Notes: generated by a model from the letters alone, not told the origin. A DNA stretch of 64,000 nt from Chitinophagaceae bacterium (GCA_019752045.1 JAIEMP010000004.1:186001-250000), one strand, 5' to 3'; positions 8,015 through 16,981 are shown, counted from the stretch's first letter. Made by a program: numbers and translations.

Positions 8015-8872
8015 ATGACAGTGAATTATGATGAACTGCTGCAGCACCTCATTTCAAATGCATTGCAGGAAGATATTGGCGAAGGAGATCATTCAACCCT
8101 GAGCTGTATTGCTGCAGATGCAAAAGGGAAAGCAGTGTTGAAAATAAAAGAAGAAGGAGTACTTGCAGGTATGAAGGTGGCTGAAGCTATCTTTCGTTAT
8201 CAGCAACCTGATGTTGTTTTTACAGCGTATAAAAAAGACGGGGAGCTGATGCAGTTTGGCGAAACAGCTTTTGAAGTGGAAGCAACTGTACATACCATTT
8301 TACAATGTGAACGTCTTGTGATAAACTGTATGCAACGCATGAGCGGTATTGCTACACTCACAAAAAAATACACAGACAAACTGAAAGGCTATAAAACAAA
8401 AATTCTTGATACGAGAAAAACAACACCCAATTTTCGTTTGCTTGAAAAAGAAGCGGTGGTTATTGGAGGCGGACAGAATCATCGTTTTGCATTGTATGAT
8501 ATGATTATGCTCAAAGACAATCACATTGATTACTGCGGCGGCCTTGAAGCCGCCATTGAAAAAGCAGTTCACTATGTGCAAACGGTAAAGCCGGGATTAG
8601 AGATTGAAGTGGAAACAAGATCCATTAGTGATGTAAAGCGTGTACTGGCAGTTGGTAAAGTAAATCGGATCATGTTAGATAATTTTACTGTTGAAGAAAT
8701 TACGGAAGCTGTTGCACTCATTGCAGGGCAGGTAGAAACAGAAGCAAGCGGCGGAATCAACTTAGATAATATAGAAGCCTATGCAAAATCAGGAGTAGAT
8801 TACATCAGCGTTGGCGCTTTAATTCATCAGGCAAGAAGTCTGGATCTGAGTTTAAAGGCCAAACTTATTTGA
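8015..8872 (+). CDS. nadC: Nicotinate-nucleotide pyrophosphorylase (carboxylating), quinolinate phosphoribosyltransferase
   Basis: Converts quinolinate and PRPP to nicotinate mononucleotide, CO2 and pyrophosphate in de novo NAD synthesis. The 285-residue length is typical. Family motifs seen are EDIGEGDHSTL near the start, CERLVINCMQRMSGIATLT (residues ~101-119), KILDTRKTTPNFRLLEKEAV (~128-147), the GGGQNHRFALYDMIMLKDNH active-site stretch (~150-170), and the phosphate-binding end EASGGINLDNIEAYAKSGVDYISVGAL. The gene lies between DUF4783 and an SUI1-type gene 21 bases downstream. nadE, the last step of the same pathway, is about 4 kb further on. Confidence 0.97.
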   Translation: MTVNYDELLQHLISNALQEDIGEGDHSTLSCIAADAKGKAVLKIKEEGVLAGMKVAEAIFRYQQPDVVFTAYKKDGELMQFGETAFEVEATVHTILQCERLVINCMQRMSGIATLTKKYTDKLKGYKTKILDTRKTTPNFRLLEKEAVVIGGGQNHRFALYDMIMLKDNHIDYCGGLEAAIEKAVHYVQTVKPGLEIEVETRSISDVKRVLAVGKVNRIMLDNFTVEEITEAVALIAGQVETEASGGINLDNIEAYAKSGVDYISVGALIHQARSLDLSLKAKLI

Positions 8873-8893
8873 GTTGTTCAAACATTCATCATC

Positions 8894-9241
8894 ATGTCAA
8901 AGAAAAATAAACCAGACAGCAGAGGATTTGTTTTCAGCACAGATCCATCATTCCGATTTGAAGAAGAAGAAAGTCAGCCACAGGAAACATTGCCGCCGGC
9001 ACAGCAAAACCTGCGGGTGAAATTAGAAACCAAACACCGTGCTGGTAAAACGGTAACACTGATAGATGGTTTTATTGGAACGGATGAAGATGCAGAAAAA
9101 CTGGGTAAACAATTAAAGAATGTATGCGGCACCGGAGGTTCGGTAAAAGGAAACGAAATTATAGTACAAGGCGATCAGCGTGATAAAGTGTTACAATACT
9201 TATTAAAAAATGGTTATGTCAAAGCCAAAAAATCAGGTTAA
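8894..9241 (+). CDS. SUI1/eIF1-like translation initiation factor
   Basis: A 115-residue protein of the SUI1 (eIF1/YciH) family. In eukaryotes this fold monitors start-codon selection on the small ribosomal subunit; the bacterial role is less clear. The N-terminal ~45 residues are polar and variable. The SUI1 domain covers about residues 45-113, with KTVTLIDGFIGTDEDAEKL, the conserved basic/glycine stretch NVCGTGGSVKGNEIIVQGDQ and KVLQYLLKNGYVKAKKSG. It starts 21 bases after nadC and is probably co-transcribed with it. Confidence 0.9.
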   Translation: MSKKNKPDSRGFVFSTDPSFRFEEEESQPQETLPPAQQNLRVKLETKHRAGKTVTLIDGFIGTDEDAEKLGKQLKNVCGTGGSVKGNEIIVQGDQRDKVLQYLLKNGYVKAKKSG

Positions 9242-9320
9242 CCGCAACGGGCAGTCGTAGTTTTTTTTATTTACTTTTACGTTTAACTGTTATCTGTAAG
9301 ACTAAACCAACAAATTCTCT

Positions 9321-9566
9321 ATGTCCATTATTCTCCTCGGTGCTTATACTGCCCGTCTTGAATTGTTCAAATTCCTGTTTTTTCTTGCATTTGGACTTTT
9401 AATCTGGAGTTGTTTTTTATATTACGACAGTTCGGGATCAAACAGCCGTAAACGTAAAAAGAAAAGAGCCGTCATTTTAATGGTCTTTTCATCTGTAGCA
9501 GTTGCAGCCATGTCTGTTATCTGGTTGCTGAGTAAAACAAATATCGGCTGGTGGTTTGATAAATAA
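9321..9566 (+). CDS. Small two-helix membrane protein of unknown function
   Basis: An 81-residue reading frame with two clear hydrophobic helices (about residues 13-34 and 50-69), separated by a basic loop containing SRKRKKKR at about 42-49. The positive-inside rule places the loop in the cytoplasm. I do not recognise a family. Coding status rests on a good ATG, the membrane-protein pattern and its position filling an otherwise empty gap between the SUI1-type gene and a convergent ferredoxin-like gene. It could be a lineage-specific small envelope protein. Confidence 0.55.
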   Translation: MSIILLGAYTARLELFKFLFFLAFGLLIWSCFLYYDSSGSNSRKRKKKRAVILMVFSSVAVAAMSVIWLLSKTNIGWWFDK

Positions 9567-9611
9567 GTATTCCCGTTAATTTTGATCATCAGACAAAAAA
9601 CTTCCCTGTAG

Positions 9612-9881
9612 TTATTTAGTTTTCGATTCATCCTGTGATGCATTATGAAGCATATAGCTTAATGCACCACTCGGGCATTTCTGAATCTGTTCCATTATTT
9701 TTTCAGTTGATGCTCCATTGGCTGAAATCCACGGACGGGCAGCAGGATTAAACACTTCACGCAAACCTTTCCAGCAGAGTGTTGAATGAATACAGACATC
9801 CGGTTTCCAAATGATTGTGATTTCATCAGTGCTGTATTTGTGTGTTGTTACAGGCATAACAGTTTGTGTTTTAAGCACCAT
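9612..9881 (-). CDS. Fer4_19 (YjdI-like) iron-sulfur protein
   Basis: An 89-residue protein of the divergent mono-cluster [4Fe-4S] family typified by E. coli YjdI. Motif residues seen are Cys30 and His32 in DVCIHSTLC, Cys36, and Cys69 in KCPSGAL; the CPSGAL ending is diagnostic. The WKGLREVFNPAARPWI stretch between the cysteines is also typical. The redox partner and function are unknown. It starts at ATG (9881), with an in-frame ATG eight codons later also possible. It converges with the small membrane protein gene and is divergent from apaG, with a 56-base shared upstream region. Confidence 0.85.
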   Translation of the reverse strand: MVLKTQTVMPVTTHKYSTDEITIIWKPDVCIHSTLCWKGLREVFNPAARPWISANGASTEKIMEQIQKCPSGALSYMLHNASQDESKTK

Positions 9882-9937
9882 TAAACAATAAGGATGCTAT
9901 TCTGTAAATTTCGATTATTTTTATAACAAATTAGAGC

Positions 9938-10324
9938 ATGGTATCCAAAATATCAGAAGGAGTCACCATCAGCGTGGAATCATTTTACCAGCCGGAGTAC
10001 AGCAATCCTGTGGCTGGTGAATACATGTTTGCATACCGTATTACCATTGAAAACAACAATACATTTCCTGTAAAGCTTTTGCACAGGTACTGGCATATCT
10101 TCGACAGCCACGGTTCTTACAAAGAAATTGATGGTGAGGGTGTGGTAGGTATACAACCGGTGATTCAGCCGGGAGATCAGTACCAATACGTGAGCGGTTG
10201 TAATTTAAAAACCGATATGGGTAAAATGGAAGGCAGCTATAATATGCAAAATCTTCATAATAAAAAGACATTTAAAGCCAATATCCCATCCTTTGAAATG
10301 GTTGCGCCGTTTAAAAACAACTAA
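9938..10324 (+). CDS. apaG: ApaG domain protein
   Basis: A 128-residue ApaG protein with an immunoglobulin-like/fibronectin-type III fold. apaG mutants in enterobacteria affect Co/Mg homeostasis and Ap4A levels, but the biochemical role is unsettled. Characteristic segments are ISVESFYQPEYSNP at the start, YRITIENNNTFPVKLLHRYWHI, the glycine-rich signature GEGVVGIQPVIQPGDQYQYV (residues ~65-85) and GKMEGSYNM. It has the typical full length for the family. It is a single gene; the desaturase follows 130 bases later with its own promoter element. Confidence 0.95.
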   Translation: MVSKISEGVTISVESFYQPEYSNPVAGEYMFAYRITIENNNTFPVKLLHRYWHIFDSHGSYKEIDGEGVVGIQPVIQPGDQYQYVSGCNLKTDMGKMEGSYNMQNLHNKKTFKANIPSFEMVAPFKNN

Positions 10325-10394
10325 AGTTCATTCCATTAACAGCATATTGGCTTAGCGGGTGGTATTTCAGACATCTACCGTCTTTAATTTGATG

Positions 10395-10402
10395 TAGCTT
10401 TG
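10395..10402 (+). promoter_or_regulatory. Probable -7 promoter element of the desaturase gene
   Basis: TAGCTTTG fits TAnnTTTG exactly and lies 52 bases before the desaturase ATG. Confidence 0.45.
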
Positions 10403-10454
10403 CCAATTGCTCATTTTTCATAGCAGGCTTATATGCAATCATTAAAATATACCC

Positions 10455-11546
10455 ATGTCTAAAGTAACATTCAATAATAAAAGCAGCCTTTTCTTTCAGG
10501 ATCTTAAACAATCTGTCGAAGCTTATTTCGCCGGCAACAATATAAAAAAGACCGGCAATTTTAAGTTGTATGTTAAAACGGTTGTACTTGTTCCGGCTGC
10601 AATGCTGATGTACATACTTTTATTAACGGTAAGCATGCCGGCATGGATTGCCTTATTAATTTGTGCAGTATTGGGAATTGTTTTAGCGAGTATTGGTTTT
10701 AATGTAATGCACGATGCCTGCCACGGCAGTTACAGCAGTAAAAAGTGGGTGAACGAATTGTTTGGTTACTCCATCAATGCATTAGGAGGCAATGCCTTTA
10801 TCTGGAAATTTAAACACAACATTATCCATCATACCTATACCAATGTAGATGGAGTGGATGATGATATAGCCAGAAGTCCGTTACTGCGCCAGTGCAGAAC
10901 TCAAATATGGAAACCTGCCCATCGCTTTCAGCATATTTATGTAGTGTTTCTGTATGCCATTTCTTCATTGGCCTGGGTAGCTTATCTCGATTTTGATAAA
11001 TACTTTAAGCAAAAAGTAAACACTACATCTATGCAGAAGATGGATGTAAAAGAACATGTGTTATTCTGGTCAAGTAAGTTGTTGTATGCATTCTTTTACA
11101 TCGCTTTACCTATCTGGATATTAGGTGTTGGTAAATGGGCCATTGGTTATTTAACAATGGAATTTGTATTAGGCTTTGTGCTTGCAATTGTTTTTCAATT
11201 AGCACATGTGGTTGAAGAAACAGAGTTTGAACATGCAGGAGTTGAGCCGGTATTGATTGAAAGTGAGTGGGCTGCACATCAGGTTAAAACAACATCGAAC
11301 TTTGCACCTAAAAATAAAATTATTTCCTGGCTGGTAGGCGGCTTAAACTATCAGGTAGAGCATCATCTGTTTCCACGCATCAGCCATATACATTATCCGG
11401 AGCTGAGTAAGATTGTGGAAGAGATTTGCAAAAAGCATCAGCTCCCTTACAATTCAATTGCTACCATGCGTGCAGCTGTTGCATCGCATTTCAGAATGAT
11501 GCGACAAATGGGGCAAGCTCCTTTATCAACGGGGCTTGTAAGCTGA
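10455..11546 (+). CDS. Membrane fatty acid desaturase (acyl-CoA/acyl-lipid type)
   Basis: A 363-residue di-iron membrane desaturase that would insert a double bond into membrane acyl chains. The three histidine boxes are present: HDACH at residues 86-90, HNIIHH at 121-126, and QVEHH at about 300-304. There is also a histidine in the region HVVEETEFEH. Hydrophobic helices lie at about 40-82 and 195-255. The box spacing is that of front-end or delta-type desaturases (QxxHH final box), but no cytochrome b5 domain is fused. The 3' end overlaps the 3' end of gldB by 21 bases, and its terminator lies inside gldB. Confidence 0.92.
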   Translation: MSKVTFNNKSSLFFQDLKQSVEAYFAGNNIKKTGNFKLYVKTVVLVPAAMLMYILLLTVSMPAWIALLICAVLGIVLASIGFNVMHDACHGSYSSKKWVNELFGYSINALGGNAFIWKFKHNIIHHTYTNVDGVDDDIARSPLLRQCRTQIWKPAHRFQHIYVVFLYAISSLAWVAYLDFDKYFKQKVNTTSMQKMDVKEHVLFWSSKLLYAFFYIALPIWILGVGKWAIGYLTMEFVLGFVLAIVFQLAHVVEETEFEHAGVEPVLIESEWAAHQVKTTSNFAPKNKIISWLVGGLNYQVEHHLFPRISHIHYPELSKIVEEICKKHQLPYNSIATMRAAVASHFRMMRQMGQAPLSTGLVS

Positions 11547-12569
11547 TTCATCAAAAATTTTCTTATTCGATAATAACATCAAACGATCCGGATTTATACC
11601 CGGATTTTTTTTGATGTATGCTTTTATAATTTCCCAGCCGAGATAAGCACCAATATTGCCGGGACTGTCCTCTGGCATGCCTTGCGTAGAGGGCCCATCG
11701 GTGGTAAAATTTTGTGTGAGTGCGGGGTCTATTGCGAACAATAAATTCTGCTGAATAAAATAATTATAAATGCTGCGTTCATTTTCGCTGCACCACTTGA
11801 GTTGTTTCCCAGTATATCCAATCAACAAGGTATCATTAGTTGCAGGTAAAAATTGTTGTAAGAGGTACAATCGTTTTCCTTTTTCAATAAATCGTTCAAT
11901 GAGTGGGTAGCGGTTGCTGCTGTCCGGATACAAATCATCAATCACCAGTTTAAATACATCGGCAGCAATAAATTCTTTTGAAAAACGCCGGCTTCGGTAT
12001 TGCGGTGCAATGCTGCTGATGTAGCCGGGATCATTATAAATAGCAAAATCTTTTCCCAGATAAAATTGCAAACCAATGGCTAAAAAATTTTCGCCCAGAT
12101 AATTGGGACTCGGTTCATTGTTACTCATAGGCGCCAATGCATCCATTGGTCCAACAGTAGTAATGATCGTTGGAATTTGATAGGAAGGATAATAATATTT
12201 TACATAGCGGAAGCCATTTGAAAGTTCTTCTGTTGTGTTGCTGAAATTTTTGTACAGCTTTTGTGAAGCTTCATATACCGGTTGATTCAGATGCAGAAAT
12301 CGTTTGCTTCCCTGTTGAATTAATTCGTTACTGTCTGTAAGTGCACCGAGCCCTAATACATGATTCACAAACAACGGGAGAAATTGCGGATACTTCTGTT
12401 GTACCTGTGCCAATCCGGCTTTTGTGTTGTTACTGTCTATGGCAAAAAAATCCTGTTCAAAGCGTTCCACTTTTAAATTCACCGTAATGTTTGAAACATC
12501 TGGTGCATTGGTTTCATTGTTACAGGCAATAAACGATGCTATGATAATAAGGCCGACTAAGTTTTTCAT
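11526..12569 (-). CDS. gldB: Gliding motility lipoprotein GldB
   Basis: A 347-residue lipoprotein of the GldB family, required for gliding and type IX secretion-associated functions in Flavobacterium but also kept in non-gliding relatives. The start at 12569 gives a clean lipoprotein signal (MKNLVGLIIIASFIACNN, lipobox Cys16). The open frame continues upstream to 12653 but without a better signal peptide. Typical GldB sequence includes VNLKVERFEQDFFAIDS, the YPQFLPLFVNHVLGLG segment, and the C-terminal GMPEDSPGNIGAYLGWEII. It is divergent from nadE (70 bases between starts) and convergent, overlapping, with the desaturase. Confidence 0.88.
   Translation of the reverse strand: MKNLVGLIIIASFIACNNETNAPDVSNITVNLKVERFEQDFFAIDSNNTKAGLAQVQQKYPQFLPLFVNHVLGLGALTDSNELIQQGSKRFLHLNQPVYEASQKLYKNFSNTTEELSNGFRYVKYYYPSYQIPTIITTVGPMDALAPMSNNEPSPNYLGENFLAIGLQFYLGKDFAIYNDPGYISSIAPQYRSRRFSKEFIAADVFKLVIDDLYPDSSNRYPLIERFIEKGKRLYLLQQFLPATNDTLLIGYTGKQLKWCSENERSIYNYFIQQNLLFAIDPALTQNFTTDGPSTQGMPEDSPGNIGAYLGWEIIKAYIKKNPGINPDRLMLLSNKKIFDESAYKPR
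11586..11612 (+). terminator. Intrinsic terminator of the desaturase, inside the gldB coding end
   Basis: ATCCGG (11586-11591) pairs with CCGGAT (11600-11605) over an 8-base loop, followed by a run of T residues on the plus strand. It lies 40 bases past the desaturase stop and wholly within the last codons of gldB on the opposite strand. Confidence 0.75.
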
Positions 12570-12639
12570 GCAGTGCATTAACGGAATATTCATTTGATTG
12601 TTGTGCGGTTCTGTGGCTGAAATTCGTGAAATTTGTGCA

Positions 12640-14322
12640 ATGAAGATATTCATAGCCCAGCAAAATTATCATATTGGCAATTTTGAAAGCAATACAAAAA
12701 AAATTATTGAAGCAATTGAAGCAGCAAAAGCACAGGGTGCTGAGTTAATTCTCTTTAGTGAGCTGAGTGTATGTGGCTATCCTCCGAGGGATTTTTTAGA
12801 GTTCAATGATTTTTTGAATAAATGCAATGAAGCTATTGAAGAAATTAAGCAGCATGCAGATGGTATTGCGGTGATTATTGGTGCACCGGATAAAAATAAA
12901 CGGGTTGAAGGAAAGGATCTGCACAATGCTGCTTATTTTCTGTATGAAAAGGAAGTAAAAGCAATTATTCATAAAACCTGTTTACCTAATTATGATGTGT
13001 TTGATGAGTACCGCTACTTTGAGCCGGCTTACGACTGGAACATTGTGGAATTCAAAGGAAAGAAATTAGCCATCACGATATGTGAAGACATTTGGAACCT
13101 CGGCGATAATCCCTTGTACCGCACTTGCCCCATGGATGAACTGATGAAATACCAACCGGATGTGATGCTCAATATTTCTGCATCGCCATTTGATTATACA
13201 CATGTAGAAGACAGAAAAGCAATTGTAAAGCTGAATGTGCAGAAGTACAAGTTGCCAATGCTGTATTGCAATTGTGTAGGCAGTCAAACCGAAATTGTGT
13301 TTGATGGTGGTTCGCTGGTATTTGATAAACATGCAAACATGATCAAACATTTATCCTTGTTTGATGAAGAATTGATTGGGTTTGAGTTAAATGATGACGG
13401 CAGCTTTGCAGAAGCGGTTGTTGCTACTGCTGATACCTTACCCAACGAAGAATTTAATCCCGCCCACTTAGATGAAACCTTGTGCATTGCTGAAATACAC
13501 GATGCCATTGTACTTGGCATTAAAGATTATTTTCAGAAGATGGGTTTCAGCAAAGCTATTCTCGGCAGCAGTGGCGGTATTGACAGTGCTGTAACTTTAG
13601 CACTTGCTTGTACAGCACTTGGTAAAGAAAATGTAAGGGCCCTCTTATTACCATCGCAATATTCAACTGATCATAGCATAAGCGATGCGGAACAGTTAAG
13701 CAAAAATCTCGGCAACCCTTATGATATTGTGCCCATCAAAAATATCTACGATGCATTCTTAACAGAATTGAAACCCATCTTTAACGACCTGCCATTTTCT
13801 TTGGCCGAAGAAAATATTCAAAGCCGCAGCCGTGGAAATTTATTGATGGCGATTGCCAATAAGTTTGGATACATTTTACTCAACACTTCCAATAAAAGTG
13901 AACTGGCAACTGGTTACGGAACTTTGTATGGCGATATGGCCGGTGGAATTGGCGTGTTGGGCGATTGTTACAAACTGCAGGTATATGAACTGGCCAGGTA
14001 CATCAACCGAAACAAAGAAATTATTCCAGCCAATATTATTACCAAAGCGCCAAGTGCAGAGTTAAGGCCCGGACAAAAAGATTCGGATTCATTACCTGAT
14101 TATTCCATTCTTGATAAAGTGTTGTACCAATATATTGAACGTCGTCAAGGGCCGAATGAGATTAAAGCAATGGGTTATGATGCTGCATTGGTAGATCGTA
14201 TTTTAAAACTGGTGAATGTAAATGAATACAAACGGAATCAATTCTGTCCCATCATCCGGGTTTCACCAAAAGCATTTGGTGTTGGCAGAAGGGTACCGAT
14301 TGTTGGAAAGTATTTGAGTTGA
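12640..14322 (+). CDS. nadE: Glutamine-dependent NAD+ synthetase
   Basis: Amidates nicotinate adenine dinucleotide to NAD+, using glutamine as nitrogen donor; this is the last step of the pathway that includes the nearby nadC. The 560 residues comprise an N-terminal nitrilase-type glutaminase with the catalytic triad Glu41 (LFSELSVCGYPPR), Lys112 (HKTCLPNYD) and Cys148 (ITICEDIW). A C-terminal ATP-pyrophosphatase domain follows, with the P-loop SSGGIDS at residues 310-316. The start at 12640 (MKIFIAQQNYHIGN) matches the usual N-terminus; the frame is open to 12598 but that extension is not typical. A repeat-type hairpin follows the stop. Confidence 0.97.
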   Translation: MKIFIAQQNYHIGNFESNTKKIIEAIEAAKAQGAELILFSELSVCGYPPRDFLEFNDFLNKCNEAIEEIKQHADGIAVIIGAPDKNKRVEGKDLHNAAYFLYEKEVKAIIHKTCLPNYDVFDEYRYFEPAYDWNIVEFKGKKLAITICEDIWNLGDNPLYRTCPMDELMKYQPDVMLNISASPFDYTHVEDRKAIVKLNVQKYKLPMLYCNCVGSQTEIVFDGGSLVFDKHANMIKHLSLFDEELIGFELNDDGSFAEAVVATADTLPNEEFNPAHLDETLCIAEIHDAIVLGIKDYFQKMGFSKAILGSSGGIDSAVTLALACTALGKENVRALLLPSQYSTDHSISDAEQLSKNLGNPYDIVPIKNIYDAFLTELKPIFNDLPFSLAEENIQSRSRGNLLMAIANKFGYILLNTSNKSELATGYGTLYGDMAGGIGVLGDCYKLQVYELARYINRNKEIIPANIITKAPSAELRPGQKDSDSLPDYSILDKVLYQYIERRQGPNEIKAMGYDAALVDRILKLVNVNEYKRNQFCPIIRVSPKAFGVGRRVPIVGKYLS

Positions 14323-14326
14323 TATT

Positions 14327-14356
14327 CGGTGAGTCACCCCAAAGGGTGGCTCACCG
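14327..14356. repeat. Intergenic hairpin, GGTGAGTCAC family, copy 1
   Basis: A 13-bp stem (one G-T pair) with loop CAAA: arms CGGTGAGTCACCC (14327-14339) and GGGTGGCTCACCG (14344-14356), 4 bases after nadE. No T-run follows, so it is not a classical terminator. A related hairpin with the same ends lies at 55323-55356. Confidence 0.65.
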
Positions 14357-14402
14357 GCAATTGCTCCCGCTGTTTCATACTTCTTACCTCGTACTTCAAC
14401 CT

Positions 14403-14410
14403 TATCTTTG
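14403..14410 (+). promoter_or_regulatory. Probable -7 promoter element of serS
   Basis: TATCTTTG matches TAnnTTTG exactly, 16 bases before the serS ATG. Confidence 0.6.
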
Positions 14411-14426
14411 CCGCAAATTTTGAGTT

Positions 14427-15698
14427 ATGTTACAATTGGCATTTATCCGCCAGAACAGAGAGTTGGTGAAAGAACGGCTCACGGTAAAAAACTTTCGTGA
14501 TCTCAATATTGTTGATGAGATTATTGAACTGGATGAGCAACGTCGTAAAAAACAATTAGAGAACGATGATCTTGCAGCAAAAGTAAATGCAGCTTCCAAA
14601 GAAATCGGGATGCTCATGGGAAAAGGGGAAAAGGAAGCAGCGGAACAAAAAAAATCACAAGTAGCACAGTATAAAGAATCAGCAAAGCAAATTGCAGAAG
14701 CACTTGCTGAATTAGAGAAACAGGTAAATGAGTTGTTGGTGCGTTTGCCTAATCTTCCATCTCCATTGGTGCCTGTTGGTAAAACACCTGAAGATAATGT
14801 GAACATCAAAGAACACGGCGTTGATCCCGTATTACCTGCTAATGCTGTTCCGCATTGGGATATCATCAAACAATACGATATCGTCAATTTTGAATTAGGT
14901 GTAAAGCTTACGGGTAGCGGGTTTCCGGTGTACAAAGGAAAAGGTGCAAAACTGCAACGTGCACTCATCAGTTATTTTTTGGATTATAATACAGCCGCAG
15001 GATATACCGAATACATTCCGCCTTATATGGTAAATGAAGCATCGGCTTACGGTACCGGTCAACTGCCCGATAAAGAAGGACAGATGTATTATATGCCGGC
15101 CGATAATTTTTATATGATTCCAACTGCTGAAGTACCCGTTACCAATATTTACCGTGATGAGATTGTAAAAGAAAATGAGCTGCCCATAAAAATGACAGCC
15201 TACACACCTTGTTTCCGCAGAGAAGCAGGAAGTTTTGGTGCAGATGTTCGTGGACTGAACCGTGTACATCAGTTCGATAAAGTGGAAATCATTCAATTAG
15301 TGCATCCCGAAAAAAGTTATCAGGTGCTGGATGAAATGGTAGCACATGTTGAAACGCTCTTACAAAACTTAGGATTGAAATACCGCATCCTGCGTTTGTG
15401 CGGTGGCGATATGGGATTCACTTCTGCGCTTACGTACGATTTTGAAGTGTGGAGTGCCGCACAAAAAAAATGGCTGGAGTGCAGCAGCGTAAGCAACTTT
15501 GAAAACTATCAAACCAACCGTATGAAAATCCGGTTTAAAGATGCTGATGGTAAAATGCAATTGCTGCATTCACTCAACGGAAGTTCTTTGGCGTTGCCAC
15601 GAATTCTTGCAGCCTTGCTGGAAAATAATCAAACAGAAAACGGGATCAATATTCCAACTGTACTGCAACCTTATTTTGGTGCAGATAAACTCAACTGA
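14427..15698 (+). CDS. serS: Serine--tRNA ligase
   Basis: Charges tRNA-Ser (and tRNA-Sec where present) with serine. The 423-residue length is standard. Residues about 1-110 form the long antiparallel coiled-coil arm that grips the tRNA variable arm (MLQLAFIRQNRELVKERLTV, EIIELDEQRRKKQLENDDL). The class II catalytic core follows, with TAEVPVTNIYRDEIV, motif 2 FRREAGSFGADVRGLNRVHQ at about 253-272, and motif 3 LALPRILAALLENNQ near the C-terminus. It is monocistronic, with a clear -7 element and a strong terminator. Confidence 0.98.
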   Translation: MLQLAFIRQNRELVKERLTVKNFRDLNIVDEIIELDEQRRKKQLENDDLAAKVNAASKEIGMLMGKGEKEAAEQKKSQVAQYKESAKQIAEALAELEKQVNELLVRLPNLPSPLVPVGKTPEDNVNIKEHGVDPVLPANAVPHWDIIKQYDIVNFELGVKLTGSGFPVYKGKGAKLQRALISYFLDYNTAAGYTEYIPPYMVNEASAYGTGQLPDKEGQMYYMPADNFYMIPTAEVPVTNIYRDEIVKENELPIKMTAYTPCFRREAGSFGADVRGLNRVHQFDKVEIIQLVHPEKSYQVLDEMVAHVETLLQNLGLKYRILRLCGGDMGFTSALTYDFEVWSAAQKKWLECSSVSNFENYQTNRMKIRFKDADGKMQLLHSLNGSSLALPRILAALLENNQTENGINIPTVLQPYFGADKLN

Positions 15699-15710
15699 AA
15701 ATAAAAAAGT

Positions 15711-15734
15711 AAGCCCCCGAATTTCGGGGGCTTT
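15711..15734. terminator. Bidirectional intrinsic terminator between serS and the metalloprotease gene
   Basis: AGCCCCCGAA pairs with TTCGGGGGCT, followed by TTATTAT on the plus strand and by the complement of an A-run on the minus strand. It lies between convergent genes and can serve both. Confidence 0.9.
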
Positions 15735-15759
15735 ATTATAGCAATTGGCTTGGTTTCAA

Positions 15760-16737
15760 TTAACGGAAACTTGCTCTTGGTCCACCAACAGCATAAGTTG
15801 CCTGCATACGTAACTTCTGACCGGCGCTGAACATATACATACAGGCGTCATCGGTATAATCCATATAGTTCATGGTCATTTCAATCTGAGCAGGAGAGCA
15901 GGTGCTCATATGTCCTGCAGCCGGACAACCATAGTTGGCCGTATTATGCGGAGGTGTGTCATCAACCTGGTCGTTACCGCAGGTAGCATCACCCCAGATA
16001 TGACGAAGGTTGAGCCAATGACCCACTTCATGAGTTGCTGTTCTTCCTTTGTTAAATGGAGCTGCTGCAGTTCCTGTTCTTCCAGTTGCATTATCATCTA
16101 ACACAACACCATCAGTAGCAGAGCTGCCACCAGGGAATTGTGCGTAGCCTAAAATACCACCACCCATATTACAAACCCAGATATTGAGTTTTGTTGTAGG
16201 GCTGGTTGGGGCAATGCCTTTTGCGCTTTTCTTCATGGCATCGTTGGTGCTCCAGCTAACGGTAGAAGTGCTTCTGCGATTAACCGCATCCAACACAAAT
16301 TTAATTCCGGTATTACCTGATTTTACGCCATTGTAAGTTGATGTGAGGTTGTAATCTGCATTGGTAGCAGCAAAGTCTTCATTCAATACATCAATTTGTG
16401 ATTGTAATTGTGCCAGTGAAACATTTTGTGCTGCGGTTCTGTACAGTACGTTAAACACAACCGGAATTTCCATGGTGCCGTCCGGCAGTAAACGGTAAGC
16501 TTCGGGGTTTTTTTGAAACTCTCTTGTAAAGTTTTCAATGGCAGTCATCCGGTCTTTTAAACGGGGGTCTGCTTTTAACTGCTCTTCTAAAACTTCATAC
16601 GAAGCACAATGTCTTTGTGTAACGGCTGCCTCTGCAGCATCGGGAGCGGGTACGTTTACTTCTTTGTCGTTCATGTTCTTATTACATGCTGCAAAAACAA
16701 CAACAGCCAACGAAGCAATCAATGAAATTCTTTTCAT
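15760..16737 (-). CDS. Secreted M43-type (pappalysin/cytophagalysin) zinc metalloprotease, lipoprotein
   Basis: A 325-residue extracytoplasmic protease. The signal peptide ends in a lipobox (VFAAC, Cys18), so the protein is probably surface or periplasm anchored. A propeptide-like region follows to about 90. The catalytic domain carries the extended zinc motif HEVGHWLNLRH at residues 236-246 (zinc ligands His236, His240, His246; catalytic Glu237) and a downstream MNYMDYTDDACMYMFSAGQ Met-turn stretch typical of MEROPS family M43. Cysteines at about 253, 269 and 281 probably form disulfides. There is no C-terminal sorting domain. It is transcribed alone, convergent with serS. Confidence 0.88.
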   Translation of the reverse strand: MKRISLIASLAVVVFAACNKNMNDKEVNVPAPDAAEAAVTQRHCASYEVLEEQLKADPRLKDRMTAIENFTREFQKNPEAYRLLPDGTMEIPVVFNVLYRTAAQNVSLAQLQSQIDVLNEDFAATNADYNLTSTYNGVKSGNTGIKFVLDAVNRRSTSTVSWSTNDAMKKSAKGIAPTSPTTKLNIWVCNMGGGILGYAQFPGGSSATDGVVLDDNATGRTGTAAAPFNKGRTATHEVGHWLNLRHIWGDATCGNDQVDDTPPHNTANYGCPAAGHMSTCSPAQIEMTMNYMDYTDDACMYMFSAGQKLRMQATYAVGGPRASFR

Positions 16738-16867
16738 TCTTTTTTAATTGGTTTAGAGTTAAAAATGTTTATGAATTTATCTGTTTTTACTAACAGATGT
16801 AAGGAAGATGTTCATTTTATTTTTGAAACAAAGCTGCAAAGGTGGTTTTACCGGGGAGTTTTACGGT

Positions 16868-16894
16868 TGTTAAAATACAGGTCTTATTTTAACA
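16868..16894. promoter_or_regulatory. 9-bp palindrome in the divergent promoter region
   Basis: TGTTAAAAT (16868-16876) and ATTTTAACA (16886-16894) form perfect arms with a 9-base spacer, midway between the divergent metalloprotease and outer-membrane-like genes. This could be an operator for a dimeric regulator or an AT-rich hairpin; no regulator is assigned. Confidence 0.4.
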
Positions 16895-16981
16895 GCATGA
16901 CAAATATTTCTTAAGAATATATATCCCTGTTTTGTGTTGATGGTTCTTTACTAAAATTGTAACTCATTAAACCAATTAACC

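Noticed and set aside
14402-14968. 188-residue minus-strand frame opposite serS
   Set aside because: Ser/Cys/Phe-rich antisense shadow of the serS coiled coil; no family resemblance.
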